This document shows positions 22,393 to 34,485 of a stretch of 64,000 bases of DNA, one piece after another (the stretch's first letter is position 1; the number at the start of each line of letters is the position of its first letter). The position numbers and the translations under genes were made by a program. The DNA is from Gongronella butleri. Its lineage: Eukaryota; Mucoromycota; Mucoromycetes; Mucorales; Cunninghamellaceae. The notes beneath the pieces were generated by a model. The model saw nothing but the letters and a program-made list of their open reading frames with translations. It did not search any database and was not told the DNA's origin. The DNA lies in contig JAIWZP010000005.1 of NCBI GenBank assembly GCA_025201375.1, forward strand, positions 248,001 through 312,000, written 5' to 3'.

Positions 22393-25300
22393 AATGTGGT
22401 ATTGCAAGTGAAGAGAAGGGAGAGAGAAAAAGAGCAACGGACGAAAAACAACAACAATACCCCCCTTTGAAAAAGCGCCGGCCAGGATTGTCCGGCACCC
22501 ACTTTCCTTTTTCGGAGCCCCATGGTTCACTGCAACTCAAGAATGAATAAAGTAAAAGAAGCAAATGAACTAGTGTGCCCAATTGCTTGCACATGGCTCT
22601 GTGTCAATGGTAGCCAAAATACCGCTATCCCAACTCATGCAAAGAGCATCTTTTTTTTTAAATCTCAAGACGAGAATAAGCATGATATCAACAGACAAAA
22701 AAAAAAAAAAAAAAAAAAAACGACGCCTTTTTTGCATATGCTGCGCTCGTCATCAATATGCCATTGCGCCAAACTACAGTAGCAGCCAAGCCAATACATC
22801 GTAAAGACCAAATTATTGCAGATCGTAATTGTCTCTATTTCTTTCAAAAAAAATCGCAAAAAAATCATGGTTGGTCAGGCCATTTTCGATGCAGAGGCCG
22901 TTTTCACATATTTTCCCTTTTCTCACCAATTATTTGACGAACTGCATTGCACATCAACCTCGCGCCCTTAATAGCGGGGCGTTCACTGCTCATTTTTTGT
23001 TCGCTTGGCCTTCTAGGTAAGCAAACCAGAAGGCGCTTACAGCACACCAAACATTTCACTGAATTTGCCCGGCAGCGAACGAGCCACTCTCCGCCCTGCT
23101 GCTGTAAAAAAAAGGAAGCAGGATTAGACTCTGCCAAACGAGATCCGTTTCCCAAGTTTCCAATAAAAACTGATGGAGCAACACCATCTTCGGCTCGGAT
23201 TTTCACAAATTCAATGTTGGTCATCGCAAATCATGGTTGATTTGCCTCAAAGCTTTGCCATTTGGCTATTCGGTGCATACTGTATTTCGACAAGGCGTTG
23301 AAAACCAGAATCGTCAATGTTGTATTTGCTGCTTGCAGAGCGTGATCTCATTAAGTAAAAATCACAATGAACACATCCATGTGAAAGAGAATGTGCGATT
23401 ACCCTAAGTCTGACGCGCTGGCCGTGTCTGGACTTGTATTTCACAAGTTGTGAAAAAAAGAAAAAAAAGAAAGAAATAAAGCTAACGCGATGCAAATCGC
23501 GTCGTGCATTCTCTGTGCCGCATCCCTGGATTCAAATCCAGATGGCCGGGCACTTACCTAGTCCGGCTAATTAAGCCCCGCTCACACAATGGCTGCTGTC
23601 GCCAGGTCTTTACGTTTTAATCGCGATTTTACCATACATGATGAAAGGATAGCGCACCCTTTCCCTCATTTGCTCTCTTGTACGCACCCATGCTAAGATG
23701 CCTCATTCGCTATGTATGATCAGAGATTGCATTGACCAGGATCTGGGCAGATGCAAGCCTGAGAAAAATAAATAAAAAAAAATAATAATAAAAATTCTCA
23801 TTTTCTTGCGATCACACAATGTCCCACTTGGCCATACGCGTCTTTACGCGCCCTTGTGCATTCATGCCACGGAACCATCATCTCTGCATCGTTTGCATAT
23901 CCGAGGAACAGCTCAATCGCTGATTGAGCGCGGCTCATATTCAATTCATGCCTCGGAACGCTTGTATGCTTGACAGCCACTTATTGAAGCATTTCTTTGC
24001 ATCTTACATCCCAAACCTTAGTTTTTACAAATTGTCTATATAATAGAGTCCTCACTTTTTCTTAATAAACGGTATCAGATTCTCAATCAGTTTCCTGTTT
24101 TCCCTTTTTTTATCTTCTTTTTCTCTCAATATCTCAGTCAACAGGGTTGTTGCGCAGATGATTCCACCAAAGTTCAACATTTTTACAGTATTGCTGTTAT
24201 GATATTTCAATTTACATTATAAAAAGCATGGTTGGACCGCCTCTAAAATCGTAGTAATACAGTAGAAGAGCATCGATACGTATGATAGATCTTTCATCGT
24301 GTTTTTTTTCAACAAGACATTGACAACCAGAAGTCAAATACAGTGGGACATTGTCCAGATGAGCCCAAAACTTCGACATTTTCACAAATCCAGCGCTGAC
24401 TCGTCAAATACAGTAATTCCTGAATTGCGAAGAAACTTACCGGTACACCACCGCGCGAATGGGATGATCTCGCGCGTCATTTCTGGCAGGTTTGTTGCCC
24501 GATGGACGACGACCTTTGAGCGCTTGTAAAACCCGGTCAAACAGATCATAAATTTTCAAACTTGATTTTCTCGGCAGCAGATGATATCATAAGACGACTC
24601 TTGGCGCTTTTGACATGTCAAAGCCTCAAAGGCATACCGTACAGTATGTTGAGTCTTTATCGATCAATGAGACCAGTTTCATCGACGGATGGCCAAACGC
24701 CAAAGCTCGCAGAGAAAATCACTTTTTCTACAAAATCTTTAATCGTGAAACCCTCGCTAATCGTGATTTGTTCGAGCACAACGGTCTAGTCGACCCCCAA
24801 TTTTTATTTCAGTTTTATTACTGTATTACTGTACTTATCATAGAACTGTACAAACAGGCCGGGGACAAAGCATCTAATGGGATGACTTGCTGGCGCAGCT
24901 CGCTACTATGGTTCGTTGCTTGGGTTTGAGAATGTTGCATCGGTCATTTCTGCAATCGCCACCAAGCATCACCAGCGCCGCACAAAAATGTGCAATAAAT
25001 AAAAAATAAAAAAATCTTGCAATCCAAAATTTCCATTTTTATATTTGTCAAACATGAATTGGCGAAAAAAAATCTTGACCAAAGTAGGCTCTTTTCTCAG
25101 TCAATCACCGTTCATGCGTTACTCGTTGGGTTTTTTTTCTAAGGTGGTGGGACGGCCTGTCATTTTGTCTGCCAATAGCAAATAGTCGGAGTTACCTGTT
25201 TGGGATGCATTGATCACTCGGAGTTCGAAATTTCCCAAATTTGGCATTTTCTGATATTGAAATGTGTGACCCCTGAGTGACCCCTGAATTTTTCAAAAGT

Positions 25301-26112
25301 GGCCGTAGCGCTTTGGGGTTTTAAGCTTTTTTGTTGCGAAATTTGCGCTGAATTCGGTGCACCTATTTTTAAATGGGTTCGATCATGCAAATGGTGAGAT
25401 AAATACCAAAGAGGGTATGAAGGTTTTTGGAATTTTCATGTCCAAAAAAAATCAGGCGGGTCCGTCTTGAACACTGAACTAAATACCGGTAGTTTATGCT
25501 GTGTCGCAGATTTCATTGGCGGGCGAGCAGGCTGTAAAAAAAATTCTGGAGGCACAGCAGGCCGGCAAAGTCTGCAAAGCACGCTTTTTGGTGTTTATGA
25601 TACAGTAAAAGGTAAATGGGTATGTTTTTGCGCAGTAGTGTGTATGATAGCGTGATGTTTTAGGCATTGAAATTACCGTATATCACGTCAGTTTGCAGTT
25701 TCTGTCCACTGAGATTGAAACATGAATGGATTGACCCTTATGAATGTGTCTACGTTAACGTATCATACAGTATCATAAAATCACGGACACACAGTGAAGG
25801 TACTGATTGAGTATGATATCATAGCGGCGTCGTAAAAAACGCTCAGGGCTTTTGCATGTTCGTTGCGGGGAAAGCAGCAAACAAAATAACGGTTGGCGGC
25901 GCGCACTGTTCTATGTAACGGTTGAGTATCGTGAAAAACACGCAAAAAGCCAAAAAGTTGCAATTTTGGTATTTTCCAAGCAATGGCCGAAACGAGCGGG
26001 AAAAAAATCAGGCACAAAACTGCGCCACGAGTAGACTAGCACGCAAAAAAAAAAAAAAAAATTGCAAGCTTTTCGAATTTCTTTTCTTTTTTTCAGGTTT
26101 TACATTCATACT
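22393..26112. other. Gene-free interval rich in repeats
   Basis: Contains promoter sequence of the NDUFA1-like gene, a 24-base A run at 22697-22720, and from about 24.5 kb the first copy of dispersed repeat family 2. Short open frames do not look like genes. At about 23540-23556 a T-arm-like hairpin around TTCAAAT is present but no tRNA could be folded around it. Confidence 0.6.
24560..25700 (+). repeat. Dispersed repeat family 2, copy A
   Basis: Aligns by eye in the same orientation with about 42630-44050. The best-conserved part is 25080-25620 against 43436-43975. Shared words include TGATCACTCGGAGTTCGAAA, TTGAAATGTGTGACCCCTGA, CCTGAATTTTTCAAAAGTG, GTAGCGCTTTG, GGCGATCATGCA-like CGATCATGCAAATGG, and TTCTGGAGGCACAGCA. 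Upstream the match is looser but continues through GTGATGGGATGACTTGC-like blocks. The element has no intact ORF. Copy A has fewer TACAGTA words than copy B. Confidence 0.85.
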
Positions 26113-26979
26113 ATGAGCCAGTTTAGCAAAAAGACACTCGAGTTGCCTGTGTGGAAGGCATTTGCCAACAAGACGGTTGTTCTCGCGTCCCAGTCTCCTC
26201 GTCGTCGCGAAATCTTGCAATCCATGGCAAGTGATAAAAGAAAACAGGGGAAATACGTGCCCTAAACGTTTAACCTCTGTTTTGCACACAGGGCTTGAAA
26301 GACTTCCAGATCGTGCCGACACTAAAGCCTGATGAGAATGACCCGACGGCGTACGCGACGTGCTCAGACTATGTTTTGGACACGGCATGGATGAAGGCCA
26401 AGGAAGTGTGGGAGCGTTGCCAGACGGATGCGTCGCTGCCGCGCGCCGACGTGGTCATTGCCGCCGACACGATTGTCGTGTATGACAACCAGGTCCTGGA
26501 GAAGCCTGCGGATGCTGCGGATGCCAAGCGCATGCTGAGCATGCTCAGTGGCAAGACTCATGAGGCGTTGACAGGTGTCCATGTCGTCGCGCAAGATGTC
26601 CACTATAAATTCGTCACGCGCACCAAGATCACCTTTGCCGACCTGGACGATACCACCATCGACGAGTGTAAGCGAGGGTCGTTGGGGACGAAAACAAAGA
26701 AAAGAAAAGAAAAATGGATGCTGATCTTGCTTTTCATCAGATATTCGTCAGGGCGAGCCGTTTGACAAGTCGGGCAGCTATGGCATTCAAGGTGCTGCGG
26801 CGCTTTTCATATCTGGCATTGAAGGCGATTATTGGAACGTGGTAAGGACGCGTCTGACGCGAAAAGCTAGGGCATGGCCACCCACACGTCGGCTTTTTTT
26901 TCATTTCTTTTAGGTCGGTCTGCCTCAGCAGCCCTTGTACCAGGCATTGGTCAGCCTTGTCAACGAGAAGCAATGGTAG
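26113..26979 (+). CDS. Maf-like nucleotide pyrophosphatase
   Basis: Member of the Maf/ASMTL-N family, house-cleaning enzymes that hydrolyse non-canonical or modified nucleoside triphosphates. Four exons (26113-26226, 26292-26667, 26741-26841, 26914-26979) give 218 residues. Motifs in order: [14 protein letters not shown] near residue 25 (the family's S-SPRR signature, substrate phosphate binding), [19 protein letters not shown] near 110 (the catalytic aspartate region), [26 protein letters not shown], and [15 protein letters not shown] near 170 followed by GDYWNVVGLP. The first intron has a GC donor (GCAAGT) instead of GT; splicing there in phase 0 restores the expected SMGLKDF reading, whereas the nearby GT breaks the frame. 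It is convergent with MGST3. Confidence 0.93.
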
Positions 26980-27111
26980 TAAAAATGTACTTTATTTATG
27001 CTTTTGCATGGTGGGGGCATGGTTGCGACATGGGGGGGGAAATCGAATGGGGCGGGTACAGCAAAAATGCGCGCGAGCGCGTTTCTTTTTTTCTATATTG
27101 TAACATATGTT

Positions 27112-27795
27112 TTACGAGAGGAGGTGCACGACGGTGGAAATGGCAGCGACGAGCATGGGCAGCATGGCCATTTGGCCAAAGACGCCGTACATGCGCTTTT
27201 GGGGCTTGCCGGTCGTGTAGCCAGCGACAAAGACGACGCGGCCAAGGAGCCAGACACAGTGGGCGCTAGCAGCAAGCACGGGGTGGGTCAGGCCGCTGAC
27301 GAGCGCCAATGTGGTGACGATTGGCCACATCTCGAGTGTGTTCTACAGCACGAAAATCATTGAAATGAGCACCTTTCAGGTCTTTTGAGCAATCAATGGA
27401 GCGATTCATATGATATGTCCTACCTGCTGAGCGCGCTGCGTGCAGTTGAAAATGTGCTTCAATGGGTCGGCCTCGGCTTCAGCTTTTTCGGCATAGGCTG
27501 GAAAAAAAAATTTAAGCTGGAGCCACTCTATTTTTTTTTTTTTTTTAGCCATTGGGCATTACGATAAGGTAAAGGCACCTTGGCCTTGCTGCGAGCCTTG
27601 TTCACGCGGGTGGCAAGGAACACCAAGTACACGGTGCTGGCCAGAGTCGTGCCGAGCACCTGGCACAGGATAAAAACAGGTGTGTGTCAATCATGCTATC
27701 CTGCCTAAACCTTGTCATTCTTGTGGTTCCGCCAGCTCTTTGTTCTCATGCATTCTTACGTAGCCGTATTCAGAGGGGATGGTCAAGGCAGGCAT
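27112..27795 (-). CDS. Microsomal glutathione S-transferase 3-like MAPEG protein
   Basis: Four-helix membrane protein of the MAPEG family in the ER or outer mitochondrial membrane; MGST3 relatives have glutathione transferase/peroxidase activity on lipophilic substrates. Four exons (27795-27760, 27659-27563, 27497-27424, 27342-27112) give 145 residues. It begins MPALTIPSEYGY, then a first span (TTLASTVYLVFLATRV), the basic loop NKARSKAKVPLPYPYAE, the family motif FNCTQRAQQNTLE near residue 70, a second span, then GRVVFVAGYTTGKPQKR, matching the FNC-QRAHQNTLE and GR-(x)-YGYYTG-P--R pattern of human MGST3. A final span precedes the stop. The length is normal for the family. Confidence 0.93.
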
Positions 27796-28392
27796 GTTGT
27801 AAAGGATGAATTTAAAAAGCAAAAGAAAAAAAAGGAGGGTTTGCCTTGTCGTTTTTATATTGTCTGGGTGGCCAACCCAATTAAGCAGGATTCGTCGTCA
27901 AAAAGTCTACCAGGGCGAAACCTCCTCTCTGTTTTGACAGCTGAGATTCAAATGCACACGTAAGACGGACTCATCAATATGAATCGCAAACTTTGTGTGA
28001 GGCGAACGGATTCGTCAGCTGTGATCATTTCCACGCACGCGCACAACAATGGTGCACAGAAACAAGAAAAAAAAAAGGAGACATTCGTCAGTGCATCCAA
28101 TCATTTGTCAACTTTTACATTTGATCCATCGCATCACTCCACAAAATGGTTTATTTTTCATATTTTTTTCTTCAGGCCAAAGAACGTGAAGATCAAAAAA
28201 GGGCAAAAAAAGGAGAAAGAAGCAAACAAGAGAGGCAAAAAAAGAGGGGGGTAATCACAAAAGGGTATCTTGATGAATACGCACATATGATGGGCAAAAA
28301 GAGAAGAAAAAAAGAACTGTGGGGCTGATGAGCAATCAATTGATGAAAAAAAAAAAGGAAAAACGAGGGTGGGGGAATGGCCATTTTTTTTT
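27796..28392. other. Short intergenic spacer
   Basis: Upstream region of MGST3 and 3' flank of the zinc-finger gene. A- and purine-rich, with no supported feature. Confidence 0.5.
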
Positions 28393-29612
28393 TTAATTGT
28401 CGGCTAAGTCGAGGTTGGACAAGTGCTCGTCCATGGAGTTGACGGCGGGCACGGGAGGCGGCTGATCGTGCGATTTTTCGTGTTTCCGGAGCGAGCGCAA
28501 ATGATAGTAAGCTTTGTCACAATTCGCGTGCTTGCAGCTGTAAGGGCGGATGTTGGTGTGGATTTTGAGGTGTGTTGCCAGCGAATCAGGTCTTGAAAAG
28601 CGCTTGCCACACCCTAAAAGTCAACAAAAGAGATAAAAAGGCGTTTATGAGATGGGGTGACAAAATGAGACACTTTTTTTTTGTGGCAGTGCACTCTTGC
28701 CTCACCACTCCCCCCCCTGTCGTGTCGTGCAGTCGGTCTGTCCCGTGTGTATTACCTTCTTCGTTGCAAACATAGGGCCGCTCGCCCGTGTGTGTGCGCA
28801 AATGATTGTGCATCTTGTGTCGCTTGGTGAATGGCTTGTCATTGCGGGAGCAGCCTTTCCAATGGCAATAGTAGAGAGCCTGCCCATGATAAAAAAAACA
28901 AAAAAAACAAGGTTAATCTTTCTAATTCTCCATTTTCACGCTTTTTTGTTTCTGCTCCCTATTTTTAGGGGTGTGCAAACTTTTTACGTGGCCGCTACCA
29001 ATATGGAAAGTTTTGATGTGATCAATCAACGACTCGAGGTGATCAAATGTCAAGCGACAATCGAGCCATTGACAAGTGTGGCCGTCGATTTCATTGGGGT
29101 CGTCGAGCGAGGGTCTGTGGAGGGCGGGCGGCACAAAGTCGGCGGGGTTTGTGCCAGGTGGCATAGCCATGACCATGGCCCCGGGCGTTGTCGTGGACAC
29201 AGGCATTGGCGGCGGCATGATGCCGACGGGCGATGGCAACGCGGGCGTGGCCAATGGCTGGACGGACACCAATGGGTAAAACGAGTCGCCAGGGGAAATG
29301 GGCGACATGGAAGATGCAGGCGTGGCATGGTGCGCGTGGTGTGCGTGTGCGTTTGCGTGATGCGAATGGTGATGGTGCGGATGATGATGGGGAGGCATTG
29401 GTTGCTGATGTGGTTGATAAAGAGGCTGCACAAGGTACGGATACATCATCGTTGTGGCATTGGCATTATTGACATGGACATTATTGGCAGCAACATTATT
29501 GGTAGCCATCGGATGCGCGGACCGAGGCGCCTGTAGTTGCTGTTGTTGCTGCTGTTGCTGTTGTTGATGATGATGTTGCTGTTGCTGCTGTTGCTGTTGT
29601 TGTTGTTGATGA

Positions 29613-29644
<32 letters not shown>

Positions 29645-30736
29645 CTGCTCTATATACATGAGAAATGGATCGTGCATGAATTGATCATCGCCAATGGGTG
29701 AGGTCGTAGCAGACATGGGCGAAAAATACTGATGGGTCGACAATGGCGGCGGATTGAATGCCTCGAGTCGTCCCAAAGACCGATGACGACGAGCTTTGAT
29801 CATTTTACGCATTTTTAGTTGCTGTTGTGGGTGGACGGTGGACGGCGTATCGGCCGAGGACACCGTATGTCGACGTGGCACGGGCGTCTGCGCCGGACTC
29901 GATGCAGCCGACGATGGTGTAATGGACGAAGAACCCGTCGGCGTGCCTTGAGAATCTGTGACCATCATTGTCGCATTCATATCATGCAATTGAGACGCGT
30001 ACCACGCATCTTGGCCATCATCCATGGGCTTCGTGGTCGAATTGGGCGCGGCTGTCTCATCCTTGGCATCGTGCGCCTGCTGAGCATACCATGATGTGTG
30101 TTGAACATTGGCCATGCCCACGTCTGCGTGCATTTCACGCGTCGGGGTGGGTGTCGGGGTGGTTGCATAAGACGGATCGAGTGGCGGATGGCCCATGGCC
30201 ACGGCGCTAGGCGCGTCGTGCATGAGTTGGGGCGCCATTGACCAAAATGTCGATGGAAAACTGGTCGGCACTGGCGTCGAAGGAACAGCCTCGTCCTTCC
30301 AAGCCGCTTGGCTCTTGACAACAGGTACAACAGGTACAACAGGCACAGACGTCACCACACTGGCGGGGAGATGGTTACTCGAGGCTGCTTGCGACGCAAA
30401 CAAGGGGTCATTGTCACACCCTGTCGTGCCAAAGTCCATCATACTGTCCATTGGCTGTAGCTGACACCAAAAAAAAAAAAAAGAGAAAGAGAAAGGGAAA
30501 AAAAAAAAAGCGAGACAGAATGAGGGAAAAATGAGAAAGGTTAAAATAAAATATGTAAAAAAAAAAAAAAAAAAGCTAAAATAAGAAGAAAAGAGCTACG
30601 CAAAGCCGTCACCCCATCTTTTTTGTTTTCTCCTGGCCCCTCTTACATGTTCAAGCTTGAGTGTCGATTCGTTCAAGCCATAAGGCTGCGTGGAAAATGA
30701 TGGATAGGCGTTGAGTAAACGTGGGTCTTGCATCAT
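28393..30736 (-). CDS. C2H2 zinc-finger transcription factor with polyQ/H tracts
   Basis: Four exons (30736-30647, 30460-28988, 28879-28756, 28613-28393) give 635 residues. The C terminus carries four consecutive C2H2 fingers from about residue 490: CQWLDC...H-(4)-H, CHWKGC...HNHLRTH, CNEEGCGKRFSRPDSLATH and CKHANCDKAYYHLRSLRKH, with TGERPYVC and TNIRPYSC linkers. Four-residue spacing between the cysteines and the KPFTKRHKMHNH helix resemble the GLI/ZIC/Zap1 type of finger array. The remainder is low-complexity: Pro/Ser/Thr-rich, a Gln tract interrupted by His pairs at about 29534-29649, and a His-rich stretch. A role in sequence-specific transcription is a safe family inference; targets are unknown. 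The splice from exon 1 to 2 is in phase 0; an extra upstream exon is possible because the reading stays open before the first ATG. Confidence 0.88.
29534..29649 (-). repeat. CAG/CAA (polyglutamine) repeat inside the zinc-finger gene
   Basis: An imperfect CAR repeat, antisense as TTG/CTG, encodes a glutamine run broken by pairs or triplets of histidine. It mixes CAA and CAG codons, so it should be less slippery than a pure CAG array. It lies upstream of the DNA-binding fingers, in the likely activation region. Confidence 0.9.
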
Positions 30737-31714
30737 GCGATATGTGTTGACTGCCAAAATTGGGGGTGATTGCGAGGAAAATCAAGGCAAAAAAAGGTAA
30801 AAATAAAAAAAAGAGCGAGGAGAGAGTCGAGAGGTGAGGGGGGATATCAAACGAAGGTATATCTATGAAAGCAAGGTAAAAAGGAAAGAGAAGAGGGTAT
30901 GGCTTTAAAACAGTGAGATTTTTGTCGTCCCTTTTGCTCCGTCAGCACGCGCGCGCTTACAAATAAAAGCAAAAAATCAGGTACACAGAGCAATCAAAAA
31001 GATGTTTCAAACAGTCATAAAGCAAACGAGACGACGCTCTGTCTATTTTTTTTTTCCTTGTATTTTAAAAAAAAAAAAAAAGAGAAAAAGAAAAAAGAAA
31101 AAGAAGGATTAGAAGGAAAAAAATCAGACAGCAAAAAAAAAAAAAAAAAAAGCACTTCCAAGGTCCGCCCCGCTCCCCCAAGAATAAGCGCGAATGGGTT
31201 TCGTGCGAGTAAAAGAGCCAAGACAGAGAAAGGGAGAGAGGCATCGGGGAGTCCACCAACACATTGACAAAGAGAAACCTTATTTCAACACTGAAGCTCG
31301 CATCTGCCTAGAATGGGCAAGCCTTTCAGCTATCACTTCTCGTCGTCCCAGTCGTCCTGATGCGTGTCACACAACACGGAACAACTGATGTTACTCTGCC
31401 GAAGCCCGTTGCGCTTATCCAATCCGCTCCGAGCCATGAAATGCAAGCTCAATGCATCCATTGACCTTGCATCTCGCTTGTTAAATGATATTTTTGGGGA
31501 CAGGGGCGGATGTCACGCTTTGCATGACGCGCTCCAGACTCCCCGAACATGATAAGGCAAGCAAACTTGAGGTTACAGGGCGTGCGTGTGTGTGTGAGAG
31601 TGTACATGCATGTGTCTCGGCCGCGGCCTCGCTGGGCGGAGGAAGGACAAGCAAAAAAAAAAAAAAAAAAAAAAAACAGTGAAACCCCTTGGTGGTACAA
31701 ACGACGCCACTGAC

Positions 31715-32531
31715 TCACCTTAAATCTTTTTTTCTGAAGCTGTTGCCGTCTCTTTTAGATGGAACGCTGTCCAATTCCAACCAATGGGACCGAGGAGGGC
31801 CTTGTAGGAACCAATTGCAGCTTTTTTGTTTGTCTGGATTGTCAGTTGATGAGGACGTTTTTTTCCTTTTGGACGGCGTCGCGACTGACATGGAATCCCA
31901 CGCGTGGTCTCCGCTCACGGTGATCGAGCACGATCATACAAAGCAAGTTGCCTCGATCATTTTATTTTTCACATCGTCATTCATGCGAAAGTCACAGACG
32001 CCATTGGCCATGTTTCACCCGTTTAGGTTTTGCCACGCTTCATCAATGCGTGCCGAAAAAAGGGGGGCAAGGCACAAAAAGGGGGTCATCGACATGGTGA
32101 CCAGCCCGCCTGACCCTATTGAATGCCTCAAACAGACGTGGCATTGCAACAGCGTGATCAAAAGAATTGACATGGGCAAAAAAAAAAAAAAAACAATAAA
32201 AAAAGCAAGGGGAGGCGACAAGTGTGACACGGCACCCCTGGTTGCGCACACAAAATCTAAAAAAAAACAATGCCCAGGTGGCTTTACCTTAACCATTCGA
32301 CAATTGATTACACTGTATTCTTTCTTTCTCTCGCTGTCATTTAAAAAATTAATGAGTGTCGGAAGGCTTTGAGCATGGTGCCAAGCTCCCGCTGAGCCTT
32401 TTCGCGAAAATTGGAAAAAAAAATTGGCGCATGCAATTGACGATGAGCATTTGGTAGCCCAAATGGCTGACCGTTCGGTCAAGCTCATCAAGCATGAATT
32501 TAGACCCCATTGCCATTGACTGCCAATTCAT
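31715..32531 (-). pseudogene. Possible decayed or unrecognised coding region
   Basis: Three protein-like stretches lie on the minus strand: MGSKFMLDELDRTVSHLGYQ from about 32516, REKAQRELGTMLKAFRHSLIF ending in TAA near 32348 in a different frame, and a Ser/Lys-rich stretch (PSKRKKTSSSTDNP) at about 31720-31915. The first two are separated only by a run of nine T, so a slip in that homopolymer would explain the frame change. No intron with standard sites bridges them. I do not recognise the family. It could be a broken gene, a sequencing slip or chance. Confidence 0.25.
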
Positions 32532-33269
32532 CGAAAAGCGACGAAAAGAGAAAACAATGCTTCAAACGCCCACCATCATGCCCCAAACTTGCTGTGGATG
32601 CTTCGAGCTTCCTTTTTTGTCGCGTACGTTGACCAATAAAAATAGAAACCAAGAGAATGGCGGTCATCTCAGCTTATCCAATATTGAATAAGGCATCAAA
32701 AAAAAAAAAAAACGCAATTGCTGGTATTACAATGATCCGATCGCCATCAAGCTTGGACTGGTTGTCCTGCATTGACATGGGCAGACGCGCTAAAAAGGCG
32801 AGATCACAATGCCTTCCCTTGAAGAAAATTTAAGCAAAAAAAAAACAAATATCCAGAAAATACGCGATTTCCAGGGAGATTGAACTAGCCACTTCTCAGG
32901 AAAACCTGGCGTCGATGATCGTTTGCCACAAACACTGACTGGTTCAAATTTGGGGTCGTTTGCTCAGGCTGCACCCGAGTTACAGCGTAATTGCGTTCCA
33001 CGATCGATTTGCGCCAAAAAAAAAAAAAAAAAAAAAAAAAACGAAATTCATGGTCCTCCGATCTGGACCAAACTTGTTCCCAAGGTAGCCCCACGTCCTA
33101 AATTCGGCGAAAGCAGTTTCAAACCCGGGCTCAGCTTGCTCGATTTGGCGCAATGAGCATTTCAAGGTTTTTCTTTAATTGCGTCTAGGTCGACGAGAAC
33201 ACGACCTAGGATGCTAATTTGACGTTCAACGGCAAGACACTGGCTTGACACGTCAAGTTGGCATTGACT

Positions 33270-33400
33270 GGAAGCGCGTCAAACACCTGTGACGCGAGAA
33301 ATCACGCGTCGCAAAATCGTTGAAACCAGGGATTCACTTCGACCGAGCGTAAATCGCGTTCCAACCAGCAATTTCTTGTGATCACAAACACAGGAGTACA
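33270..33400 (+). repeat. Dispersed repeat family 1, short fragment
   Basis: The string CACCTG-TGACGCG-AAATCACGCGTCG-AAAATC followed by AAACC and TTGTGATCACA lines up with about 57927-58022 of copy B, in the same order and spacing. Only about 100-130 bases are convincing. Confidence 0.5.
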
Positions 33401-34485
33401 CATCAGCTTCTTCTCTCTCGCATGGTGCCAATTTGATGTCTGTAGATCAAGTTTTCGTTGTGTCGCGATAGATTTAGAACATGACCAAAAAATCTGTCAA
33501 TTGCCACCTGATGGGAAACGCGCTTAACCATCTCGATAGTTTCTTGCATTTTTCATTGTTAACAGGGTTGACTTACCTGTTGATCTTTGTTTTCAAGAGA
33601 TTGGAGCACCTTGAATTCGCGACTTTTCTCTGCTCGAGGGAACCTCTGGCCATTTTTGCGATTTTTGTTTGTCGCCATTGCTCGCGATCCTGGCATTCTG
33701 ACGTCTTGGCAAAGGGCTCATTTGAGCCGGACAAGCGAAATGCTTCAATTGGGCTACCTGGGAGACTGGAGAAAAAGCTCTTTTGGTCTTTTTTTATTTG
33801 CAAAGATCGTTTTTGTGCAAAATCTTTCAAAACTTGTTGTTGACTAGTAGCACATCCATAACTGAGGGCTCGTTGGACAGAAAGCTGCAAATGTACTGGG
33901 TGGAAGAATAAACGTGCTGCAACTGACTGTACCAGAGAGAGACTTTTGTAAAAAGGTGTTGTACTTTGCAATACTGATTCATCTAGACAACCACCTTTAC
34001 AAGTGTCATTTTAAATGCGCATCACACGAAAAGTAGCCGCGCACATCGTTTACACAAAAAAAAATCGATGCATCCCGGACAAAGCATGATTGGGCACGGC
34101 ATCAAAAAGATAAAACGCATCAATTTTAACAATGCTGGCGTCACGGTGATCCGGTCCATTGTCAATTCCGGTGCAGGCCGCTCTCTTGGGCGCTGAGTTC
34201 AATGCATAAAGCTTGATAAAACGTGTCACATGCTGATAAAAGTGCCTGCATAATTGAAAAACAACGTTTTAAATTGATTTTCGTGTTTTTACTAGCTATT
34301 TACAAGCATCGAGTAACCGACGAGTCATACTTGAACGATGACTCGCCAGAGATAAACCAAAATATAGCAGTTTCTTTTTCAACAAATGTATCTGGCGCCC
34401 TTTTTTCATGCTATTCGAGCAAAAAGTCAAAGAGGATGCATTTACTTTCAATGACTCTGCAACTAAAAATACACGCGCGAGGCGG

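Larger units (their letters stand above)
30737..34485. other. Long interval without a confident gene
   Basis: Contains several A or T runs (for example 31061-31079, 31652-31676, 33016-33040), a fragment resembling repeat family 1 near 33270-33400, and possible decayed coding sequence at 31715-32531 on the minus strand, listed separately. The rest shows no recognisable protein, RNA gene or regulatory element. Confidence 0.5.

Noticed and set aside
22440..22530. EPWGSEKGKWVPDNPGRRFF reading upstream of the NDUFA1-like gene as a 5' exon
   Set aside because: It cannot be joined in frame to the second exon with standard sites, and NDUFA1 proteins do not carry such an N-terminal extension; treated as promoter sequence.
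23520..23570. Possible tRNA or tRNA-derived SINE around GGATTCAAATCC
   Set aside because: A T-arm-like hairpin is present but no acceptor, D or anticodon stem could be paired on either strand.
33481..33971. Overlapping frames of 120-132 codons on both strands
   Set aside because: No recognisable motif, no introns, and located in AT-rich repeat-like sequence.
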